A DNA stretch of 64,000 bases from Bacteroides intestinalis (GCF_902364365.1 NZ_CABJDN010000002.1:4815-68814); one strand, 5' to 3'. Shown: positions 9,175-19,320, numbered from the stretch's first letter. The notes: generated from the sequence alone by a model not told the origin. Numbers and translations: made by a program.

Positions 9175-9668
9175 GGCTTCGTCAGTTTATTCTTGGTTAA
9201 TTCCTGATATTTGATTCTACACTTTTCAAGTTGCTCCATGTTGCTTTCACGCTTTTTGCTTTCGCGGTCAAGGTCATCCATTGATGATTGGATGACACGG
9301 ATCTGTTCAAGCATAGCTTTATACACTTCGTACTTGCTTTTATCGGCCTGCATTGCAATGTCATTTTCCATTAATAACCGTTTTTTGGTTATCAATTTTT
9401 GCATGTGCTTGTGTTCACTCGAATTTCGCCGCTTGGTCTTCAGATTGTTCAAGTCCCGGAACAATTCTTCTATCTGGAAGTTAAGTTCTGCCTGTTTCTT
9501 GAACACATTGTCATATTCGGCCTTCTTGCTTTCAAGAAGGGATATTCCCTTTTGTGCAGTCACAATCGTTACGATACCTCCGGTTGTGGTAACAATCAGT
9601 GCGATAGCGAATACCAAAGTAAATCGGAGCTTCGCTTTCAAACGAGCTTTTTTGTTTTCTGCTTCCAT
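9171..9668 (-). CDS. tssQ: T6SS membrane complex small coiled-coil subunit, probably TssQ
   Basis: This is a 165-residue protein with a basic N-terminus (KKARLKAKLRF), one membrane helix (residues ~13-35) and a long, strongly charged coiled coil to the end. There is no lipobox, so it is not the proteobacterial lipoprotein also called TssQ. It lies between tssK and the TssO-like gene, with a 4-base overlap to the latter. Naming follows gene order in the TssNQOPR complex and is tentative; being part of that complex is much more certain. Confidence 0.62.
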   Translation of the reverse strand: MEAENKKARLKAKLRFTLVFAIALIVTTTGGIVTIVTAQKGISLLESKKAEYDNVFKKQAELNFQIEELFRDLNNLKTKRRNSSEHKHMQKLITKKRLLMENDIAMQADKSKYEVYKAMLEQIRVIQSSMDDLDRESKKRESNMEQLEKCRIKYQELTKNKLTKP

Positions 9669-9688
9669 ACTTGCTATGATTTAATCGC

Positions 9689-10837
9689 TCAACCTATAAA
9701 TGACCATGATCGTTTCTTTTGAGCCTCTATTGTTTCGTGACTTTCGTCTCCTACTATAATATTCTCACGAACCATTCCGATGTATTCCAGTTCACTCATT
9801 TTGTGGAACATATTGCTGAGCAGTGTCACAAATGCCCCTGCCGTCTGCAATGACTGGTTTATATTGGTATGATCATACATAAGCTTGGTTAGGCTCTCTA
9901 TCTTCGTGATAAATTCAGAGGGTGTGACATTGGTCCACTCATAGAAATATTGGAGCAATTGTTCTCTTTCCGTTTCAGAAAGACTTTGAAGAGCGGAGTT
10001 CAGACCGTTTGCAAGCTCATTCACGGCCTGCACAAGATATATCGGCGGTTGCTCTAAGGCGATTTGTTCGATAAAGAAGATTCTTGAGTTGTAAAAGGCC
10101 GAGAAAGCCTTACACAGCTCAAATGTATTATTGGCAAGCGTATCTCTACGCTTGTCAGCAACATTCCTGCTGTAAATGAGTTTCACGTCTTCTTTTATCG
10201 ACTGTAGGGTACGTGCCAATTGGGAAATGAATGTTTTAATCCCATCGTGGCAAGCGGAATGTTGTACCGGTGGAATATATTGATGATTGATTTTATAGGT
10301 ATTCCCTTGTCTGCATACCTCTGCCACCAGCAAAAAATTCTGGCTGTAGAAAGATTTGTTGACTTGGTTTCTGGGAACGATATGGAGTTTTATGCTCGGC
10401 AAGACATACGGGTGATGCAAAGGCACCTCTTCCGGGTCCGGTTCACCGACAGGTATCAAGTGATACGGATCTACGGATATTAGTACCATATACTCGCTGT
10501 CCTCGGCTTGCAGACCGGATTCTGAAATGGTTGCACAGGGTTTCTCATCCCCGTATAAACCGTCGTAATAAACGATGGGCAGACCGCCTTTGGTGATAGC
10601 GTTACAGCTTTTCAGGCGGACACAGAGAGTGGACATGGTATCACCTGAAATCTCTATTTCAAGATTGTCACCTATCCCTTCAAGGACCTCTCCAAGACCA
10701 TAGTTATAACTGGTCAGACTCCTTCCTGCTTCGCGGTTGAGAGCTTCCGTTTGGCAATACTGGTTTGCAAAGAAATGCTGGCTGGTCAGCTTCAGACCAT
10801 TGACCCAGTTTACAGGCAAATATGTTAGTGTTTTCAT
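9689..10837 (-). CDS. tssK: T6SS baseplate protein TssK
   Basis: This is a 382-residue soluble protein. The N-terminus (LPVNWVNGLKLTSQHF) carries the W-x-x-G-x-x-L-x-x-x-H-F pattern of TssK, which binds the TssFGE wedge. A beta-sandwich middle follows (DSEYMVLISVDPYHLIPVGEPDPEEVPLHHPYV), then a helical C-terminal bundle and a short tail. TssK trimers link the baseplate to the envelope complex, here to TssN. The gene sits 4 bases from tssN, which fits that partnership. Confidence 0.85.
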   Translation of the reverse strand: MKTLTYLPVNWVNGLKLTSQHFFANQYCQTEALNREAGRSLTSYNYGLGEVLEGIGDNLEIEISGDTMSTLCVRLKSCNAITKGGLPIVYYDGLYGDEKPCATISESGLQAEDSEYMVLISVDPYHLIPVGEPDPEEVPLHHPYVLPSIKLHIVPRNQVNKSFYSQNFLLVAEVCRQGNTYKINHQYIPPVQHSACHDGIKTFISQLARTLQSIKEDVKLIYSRNVADKRRDTLANNTFELCKAFSAFYNSRIFFIEQIALEQPPIYLVQAVNELANGLNSALQSLSETEREQLLQYFYEWTNVTPSEFITKIESLTKLMYDHTNINQSLQTAGAFVTLLSNMFHKMSELEYIGMVRENIIVGDESHETIEAQKKRSWSFIG

Positions 10838-10840
10838 ATA

Positions 10841-11719
10841 TTATGATGTTTTTGTTTCTACTTGTACACGTCGGATATATATCGTTTGATTATTCTTAAT
10901 CTTATTGCCCTCACTCGTCAGAGTGGGGTCAAGTATTCTTATGAACAACGGGAAGTTAAACCATTTTGAGGTATAGAACATCCATCCGATTTGCATATCT
11001 TCCTTCTCTGTTTCAATCTTGTTTTGGGGGAAACGCCTGTTTTGGTCTTCGATAACCCAATTGAACCAATTCCCAAGAGATATTTCATTGGGCAGGCGGA
11101 CAACCAACGAAGCGTATGTCGGGTCTTTTATATTCCGTTTGATCTTGACTTTGACCGTTCGGAAGCCGAAGTTGTCTATGTTGTCCCAATATTTCCGGTC
11201 AAAGGTACCATAGCTCAATTCCCATGGGGTATATATCGGATGCGGGATGTCCAGGAACAGGGTTCTGCTGTACATAATCAGATATGGGATTGCAAACCAC
11301 AGGATATTTGTTGTGTTCCATAGCGAATAAGGTAGCTTGCTTATCAGTTCAAACAGCAGATAGTAGCACCATCCGCCTAAAGCGCATATTGTGGTTAGAG
11401 TGAGAATAACCGCTGTTCGGGAACTGCCAATACCGATTGCTCCGAACAAATCGGAGGTTGACAGTTTGCAGAACAATGCTCCAAGGAGGATATAGGACAA
11501 TATCGTGAATGTCAAGCCTCCCCAGACGTATTCGTTTTTTAGGAAACCGAACAGGCTGGGTAAAGCGACGGCAATGGAAGCCAGAAGAATGAATATGATT
11601 AATTTCTTCAGGCTAAGTTTGCTCTTGATCGTTTTTATTCCGGTCAAGACAAATATCATCACGGCTACAAATAATGGAGCCAATAAATAACGTGCAAAGA
11701 AATATAGCAATATCTTCAT
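10841..11719 (-). CDS. tssN: T6SS multi-pass membrane protein TssN
   Basis: This is a 292-residue protein with about five to six hydrophobic helices in the first ~165 residues (starting MKILLYFFARYLLAPLFVAV). A soluble C-terminal domain follows (about 175-292, including SYGTFDRKYWDNIDNFGFR). TssN is the polytopic inner-membrane protein special to Bacteroidota T6SS and connects the membrane complex to the baseplate. It lies between tssG and tssK in a run of closely spaced genes. Confidence 0.82.
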   Translation of the reverse strand: MKILLYFFARYLLAPLFVAVMIFVLTGIKTIKSKLSLKKLIIFILLASIAVALPSLFGFLKNEYVWGGLTFTILSYILLGALFCKLSTSDLFGAIGIGSSRTAVILTLTTICALGGWCYYLLFELISKLPYSLWNTTNILWFAIPYLIMYSRTLFLDIPHPIYTPWELSYGTFDRKYWDNIDNFGFRTVKVKIKRNIKDPTYASLVVRLPNEISLGNWFNWVIEDQNRRFPQNKIETEKEDMQIGWMFYTSKWFNFPLFIRILDPTLTSEGNKIKNNQTIYIRRVQVETKTS

Positions 11720-11732
11720 ATTATTAGATTTT

Positions 11733-12668
11733 TCATAAGTTCATATTATATCCTAATCGGTTTTCTCCGAGTATAAAATCCGTTTCTCCACGTACCAGAT
11801 AATCAACTTCGATATTTCTTGTTGAAAGGATGAAAAATTCAAGTATCCGGCGGACATTGGATAGATGCGTTTTTACCTCCTCATAGTCATCTGTCGGAGT
11901 ATCAAGGATGATTGTCGCCGTCAAATCATCGGTTTCGCTTATCATTAGACCATTAAGGCCTAATGTCTGTCCGACACATCCGGAACCGACGGAAAGGTAA
12001 ACCGTTTCATCAATCTCATGGACTTCCAGTCGCAGTTTCACCTTCAATCCCAAAACGATAAGAAGCAGTTGCTCGATAGCAGGCAGGTTCTCTTTATACC
12101 GTTCTGCATTGCAGAGGAATAGGAACAGCTTATATTTCTGATGGGAAGTAATGGATAGTTCGACATTTTCCATTACTTCAATCATCTTGATGAAGTTCTT
12201 CTTGGAGTCCGGGTCTGAAAAGAAATTCAGATGGCGGTTATTGATACGGACCTTTTCTTTGAAAAACTCTGTATCAAAGGGTGCAAAGAATTGTATAAGC
12301 TCTTTATCCTGTTTTTCATTGGCTCGGATGGCTTCAACTATCTCCTTGTTGCTCATGCCCGGTGTGCTAAGCACCAATGGATGAAATAGTAATTCCGGCA
12401 ATTGATGATAGATGCTGTTTCTTGCCAGATTCAGCAATATATATTCTTTGTCGGCATTTGTCGCCGCGATATGCTGTACCGAAACACTTAATACATCTCT
12501 GGATTTCACACGACTGTTCATACCATGGCAATTAACCATAGTATGGTCCAACAGCCGCCGGTCAAGAATAAATTGAAGTTCATCATAAAAGATTTCTGCG
12601 ACAAAATTTATTGCCTGACTTCGTTGGATGCTTTCCAAGGGTTTCTTTTGCGCTAACATTGTTCCCAT
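11733..12668 (-). CDS. tssG: T6SS baseplate protein TssG
   Basis: This is a 311-residue protein ending ENRLGYNMNL, with GQTLGLNGLMIS near residue 230; both match the L-G-x-x...L-G pattern of TssG, which forms the wedge of the baseplate with TssF and TssE. The start at 12668 overlaps the end of tssH by 16 bases. A second ATG three codons later (12659) is equally possible and overlaps the tssH stop by a few bases. It belongs to the continuous minus-strand tss operon. Confidence 0.83.
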   Translation of the reverse strand: MGTMLAQKKPLESIQRSQAINFVAEIFYDELQFILDRRLLDHTMVNCHGMNSRVKSRDVLSVSVQHIAATNADKEYILLNLARNSIYHQLPELLFHPLVLSTPGMSNKEIVEAIRANEKQDKELIQFFAPFDTEFFKEKVRINNRHLNFFSDPDSKKNFIKMIEVMENVELSITSHQKYKLFLFLCNAERYKENLPAIEQLLLIVLGLKVKLRLEVHEIDETVYLSVGSGCVGQTLGLNGLMISETDDLTATIILDTPTDDYEEVKTHLSNVRRILEFFILSTRNIEVDYLVRGETDFILGENRLGYNMNL

Positions 12669-15091
12669 ATCAGTTCACCGTTTCGATAGTTTATGACGAT
12701 GTTGTCACCCGACTTGATTTGCTCAGAGACAATCAGACGAGATACGGACTTCTTGATATAAGTTCTTATGACTCCTGCTATCGGACGTGCGCCGTATTTG
12801 GGAGAATACCCTTTGTTTGCCAGATGTTGCAATGCTTCATCCGACAAATTCAACTGGATGTTTTTCTGTTTCATCAGTTGTTCTTGCAATCTTCCAAAAT
12901 GGAGGTTGAATATCTGTTTGGCGACATTTTCATCTATTGGCGCAAACGGAACCACCTCGGTGAGACGTCCCAAAAATTCAGGTCGGAAATACTGTGCCAT
13001 AACCTCGATGAGCTTTCCGGAATCAGGAGTATGTCCGGATTGTATTTGTTCCACAATCCACTGGCTTCCGATATTGGAGGTGAAAATGATTATGGAATTT
13101 GAAAAATCTCCTTCCCGGCCCAGTTTATCATGTATCTTGCCTTCATCCATCATTTGCAGGAAAACATCATAAACGCTGCTATGGGCTTTCTCAATCTCAT
13201 CGAATAACACTACCGAATAAGGTTTCTGTCTGATTTGAGTGACCAGTAAACCACCTTCCTCATATCCTACATATCCCGGAGGTGCACCATACAGCAATGC
13301 AGCCGAATGTTCTTCCTTGAACTCGGACATGTCAAATCTGATCATGGCTGATTCGTCATCAAACAGTAACTCGGCCAGTGATTTTGTGAGTTCTGTTTTT
13401 CCCGTTCCGGTAGGGCCAAGGAAGAAGAATGAACCTATAGGCTTCTTGGGGTCACTCAGTCCGCTGCGTGATTCTATAATGGCATCTGATAAAGTCGTAA
13501 TGGCCCGGTTCTGTCCTTTGACCCGTTCTTGCAATTTGCTCTCGATGCTCAAAAGTCGATCCTTCTCGCGGGCTTGTATTTTTCCGATAGGTATATTGGT
13601 GCACTCCGCTACAATCGCCTCTATTTCCGAAGAGCGTATCTCTTCAATAGACTGGTCGGATAGTGCCTTTAATTCTTTGATGATGCCCGACAAACGTCCT
13701 GCTTTTATCGCGATGTCATCTTCTTTATCCCATACATAGTTGTCTGACAGTTTGGTGGTCAATACGACACTGATTTTGCTGAATACAGAACGGTATAGTA
13801 AGTAAAGCGGCCCTTCAGATATTTTTTCGTCGAGATTCTTTATTTCCTCAAAATCCGCTTCCAAATCAGAAACACTGGCTCGTGCATTCTTATTGCATAG
13901 CCGGACGGCAGCAGCGGTTCTGTCAAGCAGGTCGATGGCGGCATATGGCAGGCTGCGTTCCTTAAAATATCGTTTGGAGAGTGCGATTGAATCTTTAATA
14001 CACGCATCTGAAATTCTCAGCTCGTAATAGTTTTCAATCCTTTTTTTATGTAATTGTATGGCACTTTCAAGTGTAGCCGTATCCAGTTCTTCAATCTTTA
14101 TGATATCAAGACGCCCTTCTATCGGATGCTTTTCGATGTTCTTCCGGTAAGAATCGTTCGTGAGTGTGAGAACAAGATTTGCGGCTCCCTCGCTGATTTG
14201 CGCACTTAATATGTTGATAAGTGTGGATGCTTTGCCTGATACGCTGTTCTCCAAAAGGACCTGTAAATCATCAATCACCAGCACAGCTTGTTCCAATTGG
14301 TTGAGTTTGTGCATCAGATTGACAACTTTTTGTGCTATCTCCGTTTCAGACGAGGTTGATGCGAGCAGTTTTGCCGTATTGAGTCCGACAATAGATATTT
14401 GCTTTAACATCTCGTCTTCATTCTCACAGATATCTTTGACAAAGGCGTTGATGATGGAACTCTTCCCGATACCGGATTCACCGACAATCAGTATGCCCTT
14501 GTTCTCTGAGCGTTCGAGGCATTCTAAAATAGTACGGACCTCTTTTTCCCTACCGACGACAAAGCCACCGGCATTGATGGTTTCTTGCTTTTTTAGGTTG
14601 TCGGCATAAGGAACGCTTGCTGTTATCTGCATTTCCTCTCCTTGATAAGAATGCAACGGGGTAAGGGCATTGTAGTGGGACAATATGTCATCTTCCGAAA
14701 CATCCAGCATCTCTATCTGCTGATGCGAATATACGACACCTTCACGCAATATGGCGGTAAACACACAGATGGAGTCTATGGAATCCGCTCCTAATTTAAT
14801 TTTAGACCGTTCGGACTCATCCAAGACTTTTGACACTTCTTCGTCAGGCTCCACTTCTTCTGTGGAAGTGCCACTGGACCTATACATTTCGCGGTGGGTG
14901 TCAAACCATTCCATTATGTAGCCGACATCCTTCTGCATCGAGGATAAAATTTCTTTTAGACCCGTGTTTTCTGCAAACATGGCCATGACAAGATGTGACA
15001 CGCCGAACGTGTTATGCTTGTCTTGAAGTGCCATTCCTCTTGCTATCTTAAGGGCAGACACCAAACTTGGACTATAATTGCTATCATTCAT
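12653..15091 (-). CDS. tssH: T6SS sheath-recycling AAA+ ATPase TssH (ClpV)
   Basis: This 812-residue Clp/Hsp100 protein has a Clp-N domain at residues 1-150 and a first AAA+ domain with Walker A GESGIGKS at 204-211 and Walker B VLVIDD near 270. A middle helical region spans about 400-520. The second AAA+ domain has GPTGTGKT at 559-566, pore loop GYVGY at 606-610 and Walker B VVLFDEIE near 628, followed by a C-terminal ClpB-type small domain. It disassembles contracted TssBC sheaths. It overlaps tssF by 4 bases. Confidence 0.93.
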   Translation of the reverse strand: MNDSNYSPSLVSALKIARGMALQDKHNTFGVSHLVMAMFAENTGLKEILSSMQKDVGYIMEWFDTHREMYRSSGTSTEEVEPDEEVSKVLDESERSKIKLGADSIDSICVFTAILREGVVYSHQQIEMLDVSEDDILSHYNALTPLHSYQGEEMQITASVPYADNLKKQETINAGGFVVGREKEVRTILECLERSENKGILIVGESGIGKSSIINAFVKDICENEDEMLKQISIVGLNTAKLLASTSSETEIAQKVVNLMHKLNQLEQAVLVIDDLQVLLENSVSGKASTLINILSAQISEGAANLVLTLTNDSYRKNIEKHPIEGRLDIIKIEELDTATLESAIQLHKKRIENYYELRISDACIKDSIALSKRYFKERSLPYAAIDLLDRTAAAVRLCNKNARASVSDLEADFEEIKNLDEKISEGPLYLLYRSVFSKISVVLTTKLSDNYVWDKEDDIAIKAGRLSGIIKELKALSDQSIEEIRSSEIEAIVAECTNIPIGKIQAREKDRLLSIESKLQERVKGQNRAITTLSDAIIESRSGLSDPKKPIGSFFFLGPTGTGKTELTKSLAELLFDDESAMIRFDMSEFKEEHSAALLYGAPPGYVGYEEGGLLVTQIRQKPYSVVLFDEIEKAHSSVYDVFLQMMDEGKIHDKLGREGDFSNSIIIFTSNIGSQWIVEQIQSGHTPDSGKLIEVMAQYFRPEFLGRLTEVVPFAPIDENVAKQIFNLHFGRLQEQLMKQKNIQLNLSDEALQHLANKGYSPKYGARPIAGVIRTYIKKSVSRLIVSEQIKSGDNIVINYRNGELIWEQC

Positions 15092-16863
15092 ACGAATTTG
15101 ATTTTATAGTTTGAATTACATACAGAGCGTTCAGTCAAATCTTTTTCAAGATAATGGGCCAATTCTTCCAGATTGGGAATTTCATCTTTATCAAATTGTC
15201 CAAGTTTTATCTTGACCTCTGTCACTCTGATTAATCCTTTTTTGCTGTCAGGAGATATAGCTACGCCATTACCGACTTCGACTGATTCAACATGTTTTCC
15301 CAGCTTGTGAAACAAGTAGCTTTTGATGTCTTCTTTAGATATAATCCGTTCCCGGGACAACAGACCATACCTTAAACTATTAATAAGTTCCTGTTCGCTA
15401 TCATGCGTTGTTCCTCCTTGCATACAAGTGCGCAACATGATGCCTGAAGCGTCATATTTTTCTATGTTGAATTGCTGTATCAATGTGCGTTCATTGAAAC
15501 CGTTCGCCAGAGATCCGGAAGTCACCCAATATTTTATCTCGGCATTGGTCGCATCCTTTTGTGGGACACTTAAAACAAAGGCCTTTATTTTGTTATCTCC
15601 TTTTAGCGTGGCCTCCAATCCTTTCTCTATATCATTTATCTTGTTGAACAACTCTTTGAGCTGCGTCGAAAGTGCATCCGGATTCATTGAAGCAAAAGCA
15701 CTCCCGTCTTCTTTCATTAATTGTAACACTTTTGAAATTAATGAGCGGGCACTGTCCGAATCAAATCGTTCAAGGTCGCCAAAATACAGACTGAATATAC
15801 CTGTCGGATTTTCCTCATACTGGTTCAGTCGGTTTACATATTCCCGGCCTTTGTTGTCTTGAAACGAGCGTATGTTCAAGAATTGTGTACGGCCCGGACA
15901 TTTCAGGGGTATAATTCGTCCGGTGGAACGGAAATTATGCTGTTTGTAAACGATTTGTCTGTTTACAACCGGAAATGTGTTCAAATATACTTCCAGATTT
16001 TCAAGACTTTCTTTCGTGAATATTTCCGGAAAGACTATCTTGACCCAAAAGAGATTCTCAGAGTCATCCGGGACCTCGCAGTCGGCCACATAACCGGGAA
16101 ACATTTCTCGGTAGGTATGTTTCTCTTTGGAAGCATCTTTTATACTCACATTAAAATATAGGTCACTATAAAAATCGCGGATTTCATCAAAGTAGTGCGC
16201 ATTACTATATGGATCTTCAACATGAAGGCCTGTTTTTGCATTCAATCGGTTTCCTGTGCAGTCATAGAAGAAAGCCATATTCATAAACGGAAGCAACCCC
16301 ATATCGGAAGGCTTGATACAAAACATTACAGAGTCCATTTTTTGCAGGACTTCTTTAGACACATCCAGCCCGACCCAGACGCAATAATCCGCTATCCGGT
16401 TTTTAGGGCCAAGGAAGCGTGTTGGAGTGCTAAAGCTATCGGTTGAATGCCTTATACTATCGTTGTATGCGATTGCTTTGACTTTTGCATCAACCAGTTT
16501 ATAGGAAAACAAAGGGGTTATAAAGACTTGAATATCCCCTTTGCCAAATATGTTTTTCTCTGCATAAAAGTGATCTTCGGCATCAAGTTCGCAACATTCC
16601 CCATGATTGGGGGTAATAGTCATAAGCGCATGGGCCGGCTTTGGCAGCGACCATTTGTTTCCTATGAGTATTCTGGACAGGCGGTGAAGTATCCGTGAAT
16701 CGGACTGATCTATTTCTTGATGCAGCTTGTTGGACTCATGGGCAAAAACTTCAAGCAGCAAATCTATCACGGGGTCCATATCGCGTATATCGGATACACC
16801 CCAAAACTCCATAGCCTGCTTTAATATTCGTTCCTTTATTGCGATTTGTTTCTTGTCTGACAT
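15088..16863 (-). CDS. tssF: T6SS baseplate protein TssF
   Basis: This is a 591-residue protein of the TssF/VasA type. The N-terminal helix carries the M-D-P-V-I-D-x-L-L-E-V-F-A-H-E motif, followed by S-R-I-L-H-R-L-S and the proline-rich P-x-P-A-H-A-L-M. Beta-rich domains (to about 350) and a gpJ/gp6-like C-terminus follow. TssF dimers with TssG and TssE build the baseplate wedge. The gene lies between tssE (8-base gap) and tssH (4-base overlap). Confidence 0.87.
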   Translation of the reverse strand: MSDKKQIAIKERILKQAMEFWGVSDIRDMDPVIDLLLEVFAHESNKLHQEIDQSDSRILHRLSRILIGNKWSLPKPAHALMTITPNHGECCELDAEDHFYAEKNIFGKGDIQVFITPLFSYKLVDAKVKAIAYNDSIRHSTDSFSTPTRFLGPKNRIADYCVWVGLDVSKEVLQKMDSVMFCIKPSDMGLLPFMNMAFFYDCTGNRLNAKTGLHVEDPYSNAHYFDEIRDFYSDLYFNVSIKDASKEKHTYREMFPGYVADCEVPDDSENLFWVKIVFPEIFTKESLENLEVYLNTFPVVNRQIVYKQHNFRSTGRIIPLKCPGRTQFLNIRSFQDNKGREYVNRLNQYEENPTGIFSLYFGDLERFDSDSARSLISKVLQLMKEDGSAFASMNPDALSTQLKELFNKINDIEKGLEATLKGDNKIKAFVLSVPQKDATNAEIKYWVTSGSLANGFNERTLIQQFNIEKYDASGIMLRTCMQGGTTHDSEQELINSLRYGLLSRERIISKEDIKSYLFHKLGKHVESVEVGNGVAISPDSKKGLIRVTEVKIKLGQFDKDEIPNLEELAHYLEKDLTERSVCNSNYKIKFV

Positions 16864-16870
16864 AGTTCGA

Positions 16871-17293
16871 TTATTGTGATAAAGGGCTTATATATAATGA
16901 GGTGTTAAAACTGAATTTCTCGTTGGTTCTATCCATTATTCCGGTCACCGTTATTTGTGCCTTTCTTCGGATATGAGATACTTTATCTATATTTTCTTCT
17001 TCTATTTCCAAAAGGGTGACGTTCACATCTACATTCCGTAGTCTCTTTTCATATTTCTCTATCGTTTTTATTAAGGAGTTTTTTACTCCTTCCTCCCAAT
17101 CGCTGATTTTCACAAGTTGGTTGAACTCAAGGTCCCATATCATGGAACCAAAGTCTTCTCGGCCGATAACTTCCCCATGGTGAGAAAGAATCAGTAGCAT
17201 GATGTGTTGGGCTATCGATTCCTGATAGGAACACCTTTGCAATTTCTTGGCAACAGCCGATTGCAATTGTAATGGCATTTTCAGGTAAGTCAT
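16871..17293 (-). CDS. tssE: T6SS baseplate protein TssE (gp25-like)
   Basis: This 140-residue protein of the GPW/gp25 family includes Q-H-I-M-L-L-I-L-S-H-H-G-E-V-x-G-R-E-D-F-G-S near residue 30, corresponding to the R-x-D-F-G wedge motif, and ends in a short beta segment. It is the first gene of the minus-strand operon and carries its promoter (17321-17352). It nucleates the sheath on the baseplate. Confidence 0.85.
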   Translation of the reverse strand: MTYLKMPLQLQSAVAKKLQRCSYQESIAQHIMLLILSHHGEVIGREDFGSMIWDLEFNQLVKISDWEEGVKNSLIKTIEKYEKRLRNVDVNVTLLEIEEENIDKVSHIRRKAQITVTGIMDRTNEKFSFNTSLYISPLSQ

Positions 17294-17320
17294 ACTATTC
17301 TTTTATTTTATTCTATTTCG

Positions 17321-17352
17321 CAAATATACTCTTTTCCTTGTTAGATGCCAAT
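17321..17352 (-). promoter_or_regulatory. Promoter of the tssE...tssR operon
   Basis: On the minus strand, TATATTTG (17328-17321) is a full match to the Bacteroides -7 box. ATTG (17352-17349) lies 20 bases upstream as a 3-of-4 match to the -33 box. It is divergent from the tssB promoter. Confidence 0.55.
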
Positions 17353-17368
17353 AAAATGCTCCTAAAAA

Positions 17369-17400
17369 TTTGACGGTTTCAGAAATAATTCATATATTGC
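17369..17400 (+). promoter_or_regulatory. Candidate tssB-tssC promoter
   Basis: TTTG (17369-17372) is followed after 20 bases by TATATTGC (17393-17400), a partial -7 match. The leader to tssB would be about 55 bases. Confidence 0.4.
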
Positions 17401-17460
17401 GCACGGTCACAAAACCAAAAGAGAGCTATAAAAAAAGTATGATATTAAAAAGTAAATTCT

Positions 17461-17928
17461 ATGGCAATCTACAATTATGGAATTGGAGGCAACGAAGTAA
17501 AAGTCGATGCGAACGAATCCATCGCGGAAATCCCCTCCAACCGAACTTTGATAGTTCAAAAACTGACAGATGAAGCTCCTGCGGCTCCGGAAAGCGTGTA
17601 TGGTTTGGAAACCATTGAAGATGTGTTCCAACGTTTTGAACCAACAGTTGACTTATGCCACGTGGATGCGGAAGGTAATGAAATCAAGGAAATCATGACA
17701 TTCACCGGACTTGGAGACTTCGGAGCCAAGAAGATTAAAGAGAAGAGTGATTTCTTGAGTAAACTTGACATTGAGAAAGAGCAGGGTGTCAGAATAACTC
17801 GCCAGCTTACTTCCAACCGCGCTTTACAGAAAGCACTTGAAAATCCGGAAGTCAAAAATGCCATTATGGACGTGATTGAATCATCAATCGAGGAGATTCT
17901 GGCAAATCAAAAGAAAGTAGAACTTTAA
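17461..17928 (+). CDS. tssB: T6SS sheath small subunit TssB
   Basis: This 155-residue protein matches Bacteroidota TssB, including V-D-A-N-E-S-I-A-E-I-P at the start, the D-F-G-A-K-K-I middle, and a C-terminal E-I-L-A-N-Q helix. With TssC it forms the contractile sheath around the Hcp tube. It is followed 12 bases later by tssC, so the two are made together. Confidence 0.9.
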   Translation: MAIYNYGIGGNEVKVDANESIAEIPSNRTLIVQKLTDEAPAAPESVYGLETIEDVFQRFEPTVDLCHVDAEGNEIKEIMTFTGLGDFGAKKIKEKSDFLSKLDIEKEQGVRITRQLTSNRALQKALENPEVKNAIMDVIESSIEEILANQKKVEL

Positions 17929-17940
17929 TCTTTTACTAAG

Positions 17941-19320
17941 ATGAAGCAGGAAACTCAACAACAGACAGCCAGTACGACAACCTCACAGAAAGTCGTATCA
18001 CAACAGGCGCAAAAGTCATCTGCATCGGCAATAGACAAACTCAAAGAATTTGGTGGCTTCGCTTTTCTTGAAAATATCATAGATGGGTATTCCAATCTTA
18101 ATCCGGCACGAAAGGCCCGTCGCAACATCTTCCTCACGGATGAACAGTGGGAAAATGAACGTAAGGCCTTGGTTAATCGCTTAAGCGTATGGCTCAAACT
18201 CTTACGTGAGAATGACACTGCCGAACAAATGCGGGACAAGGCCAAAGAAACCGCAGAAAACGCCGAGAACCTTCTTAATCATAACTTGAAGAATGCTCTT
18301 GCCAGGACACGGGAACTTGAAAGCGCATATCGCACTATTGCGTTCTTTTACAAGAACACGGAAAGTGATAAGGTGAAGAATGTCACCATTGTCAATGCGA
18401 CCATGGAGCAGCTTCAGGATTTGGACAATACCATTTTCGCTGACCACATTAGCAACGAACTCAAACAGAATTTTGACCGTCTTGACCTGCGTCGCAACTA
18501 CTCCTTGCTTGTCGTTCCTGGATATATAGGCTCAAATGCCATTTTGGATAAGTGGTCTAAAATGGCATACGAGAACAAGGTTTTTCTTGTTACAGACTTC
18601 CAAGACCTTGAAACTCCGGACGATGTAGTAGATATATTCTTCAATGCCAATCATACGAGTGGAGATGTGTTCAAATCGAATACTATTATGACCTGTAACT
18701 GGTTGCTTGGTCGTCAAAGAGAGGAAAGCGTTGGAGAAGAAGAAAATCTTTATATTCCGCCATCTTCTTCACTTGCCGGAAAAATATACAACACCTTAAT
18801 GTCTCAGGTAGTAGCCGGAAAGAAATTTGGTGGACTTAATGAAGTAGAAAGTGTACGCTTCGACCTTCGCAAGAGCGAGATTTCAGAGCTTGAACGTATG
18901 GGGCTTGTGCCGATGGTGAACGAGTACAGCAAGGTTATGGCTTTCTCCGCCAAGACATTATTTAATGGAGATAATCTTGGCTTGCAGACCTACTCCGTAG
19001 TTCGTGTATTCGACTATATAACGAAGGTACTGATTGACTTCCTGAACCGTCGGGCATTTGAAAATTGGACTACTCGCACGGAAGCAGATTTACGTGGTCA
19101 GGTTGTGAAATTCCTCGATAGTGTAATGGGACCGAACAAACTCATCGAACGCTTCAAGGTTATGAAGATTGAACAAGACCCGAATCAGAAAGACCGTGTG
19201 CTTCTTGACATCCACATCACACCGTATTTCCCGGCAAAAAGCTTCGTGATACAGCTTGCCGGTCATAAAGGCGATAATCCGGAGGATGCTATTTGGGAAA
19301 GCGAATATCATCAAGAATAG
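17941..19320 (+). CDS. tssC: T6SS sheath large subunit TssC
   Basis: This is a 459-residue sheath protein. A flexible Q/T/S-rich N-terminus (~35 residues) precedes the sheath core, which includes N-x-x-F-V-D-like strands, W-L-L-G-R-Q-R-E, and near the C-terminus F-E-N-W-T-T-R-T-E-A-D-L-R and the D-I-H-I-T-P-Y-F-P-A-K-S-F-V-I-Q handshake strand. It is paired with tssB and closed by a hairpin at 19338-19371. Confidence 0.92.
   Translation: MKQETQQQTASTTTSQKVVSQQAQKSSASAIDKLKEFGGFAFLENIIDGYSNLNPARKARRNIFLTDEQWENERKALVNRLSVWLKLLRENDTAEQMRDKAKETAENAENLLNHNLKNALARTRELESAYRTIAFFYKNTESDKVKNVTIVNATMEQLQDLDNTIFADHISNELKQNFDRLDLRRNYSLLVVPGYIGSNAILDKWSKMAYENKVFLVTDFQDLETPDDVVDIFFNANHTSGDVFKSNTIMTCNWLLGRQREESVGEEENLYIPPSSSLAGKIYNTLMSQVVAGKKFGGLNEVESVRFDLRKSEISELERMGLVPMVNEYSKVMAFSAKTLFNGDNLGLQTYSVVRVFDYITKVLIDFLNRRAFENWTTRTEADLRGQVVKFLDSVMGPNKLIERFKVMKIEQDPNQKDRVLLDIHITPYFPAKSFVIQLAGHKGDNPEDAIWESEYHQE

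Noticed and set aside
9171-9668. Naming the 165-residue coiled-coil protein as the proteobacterial TssQ lipoprotein
   Set aside because: There is no lipobox; only the Bacteroidota TssQ meaning is used, and tentatively.
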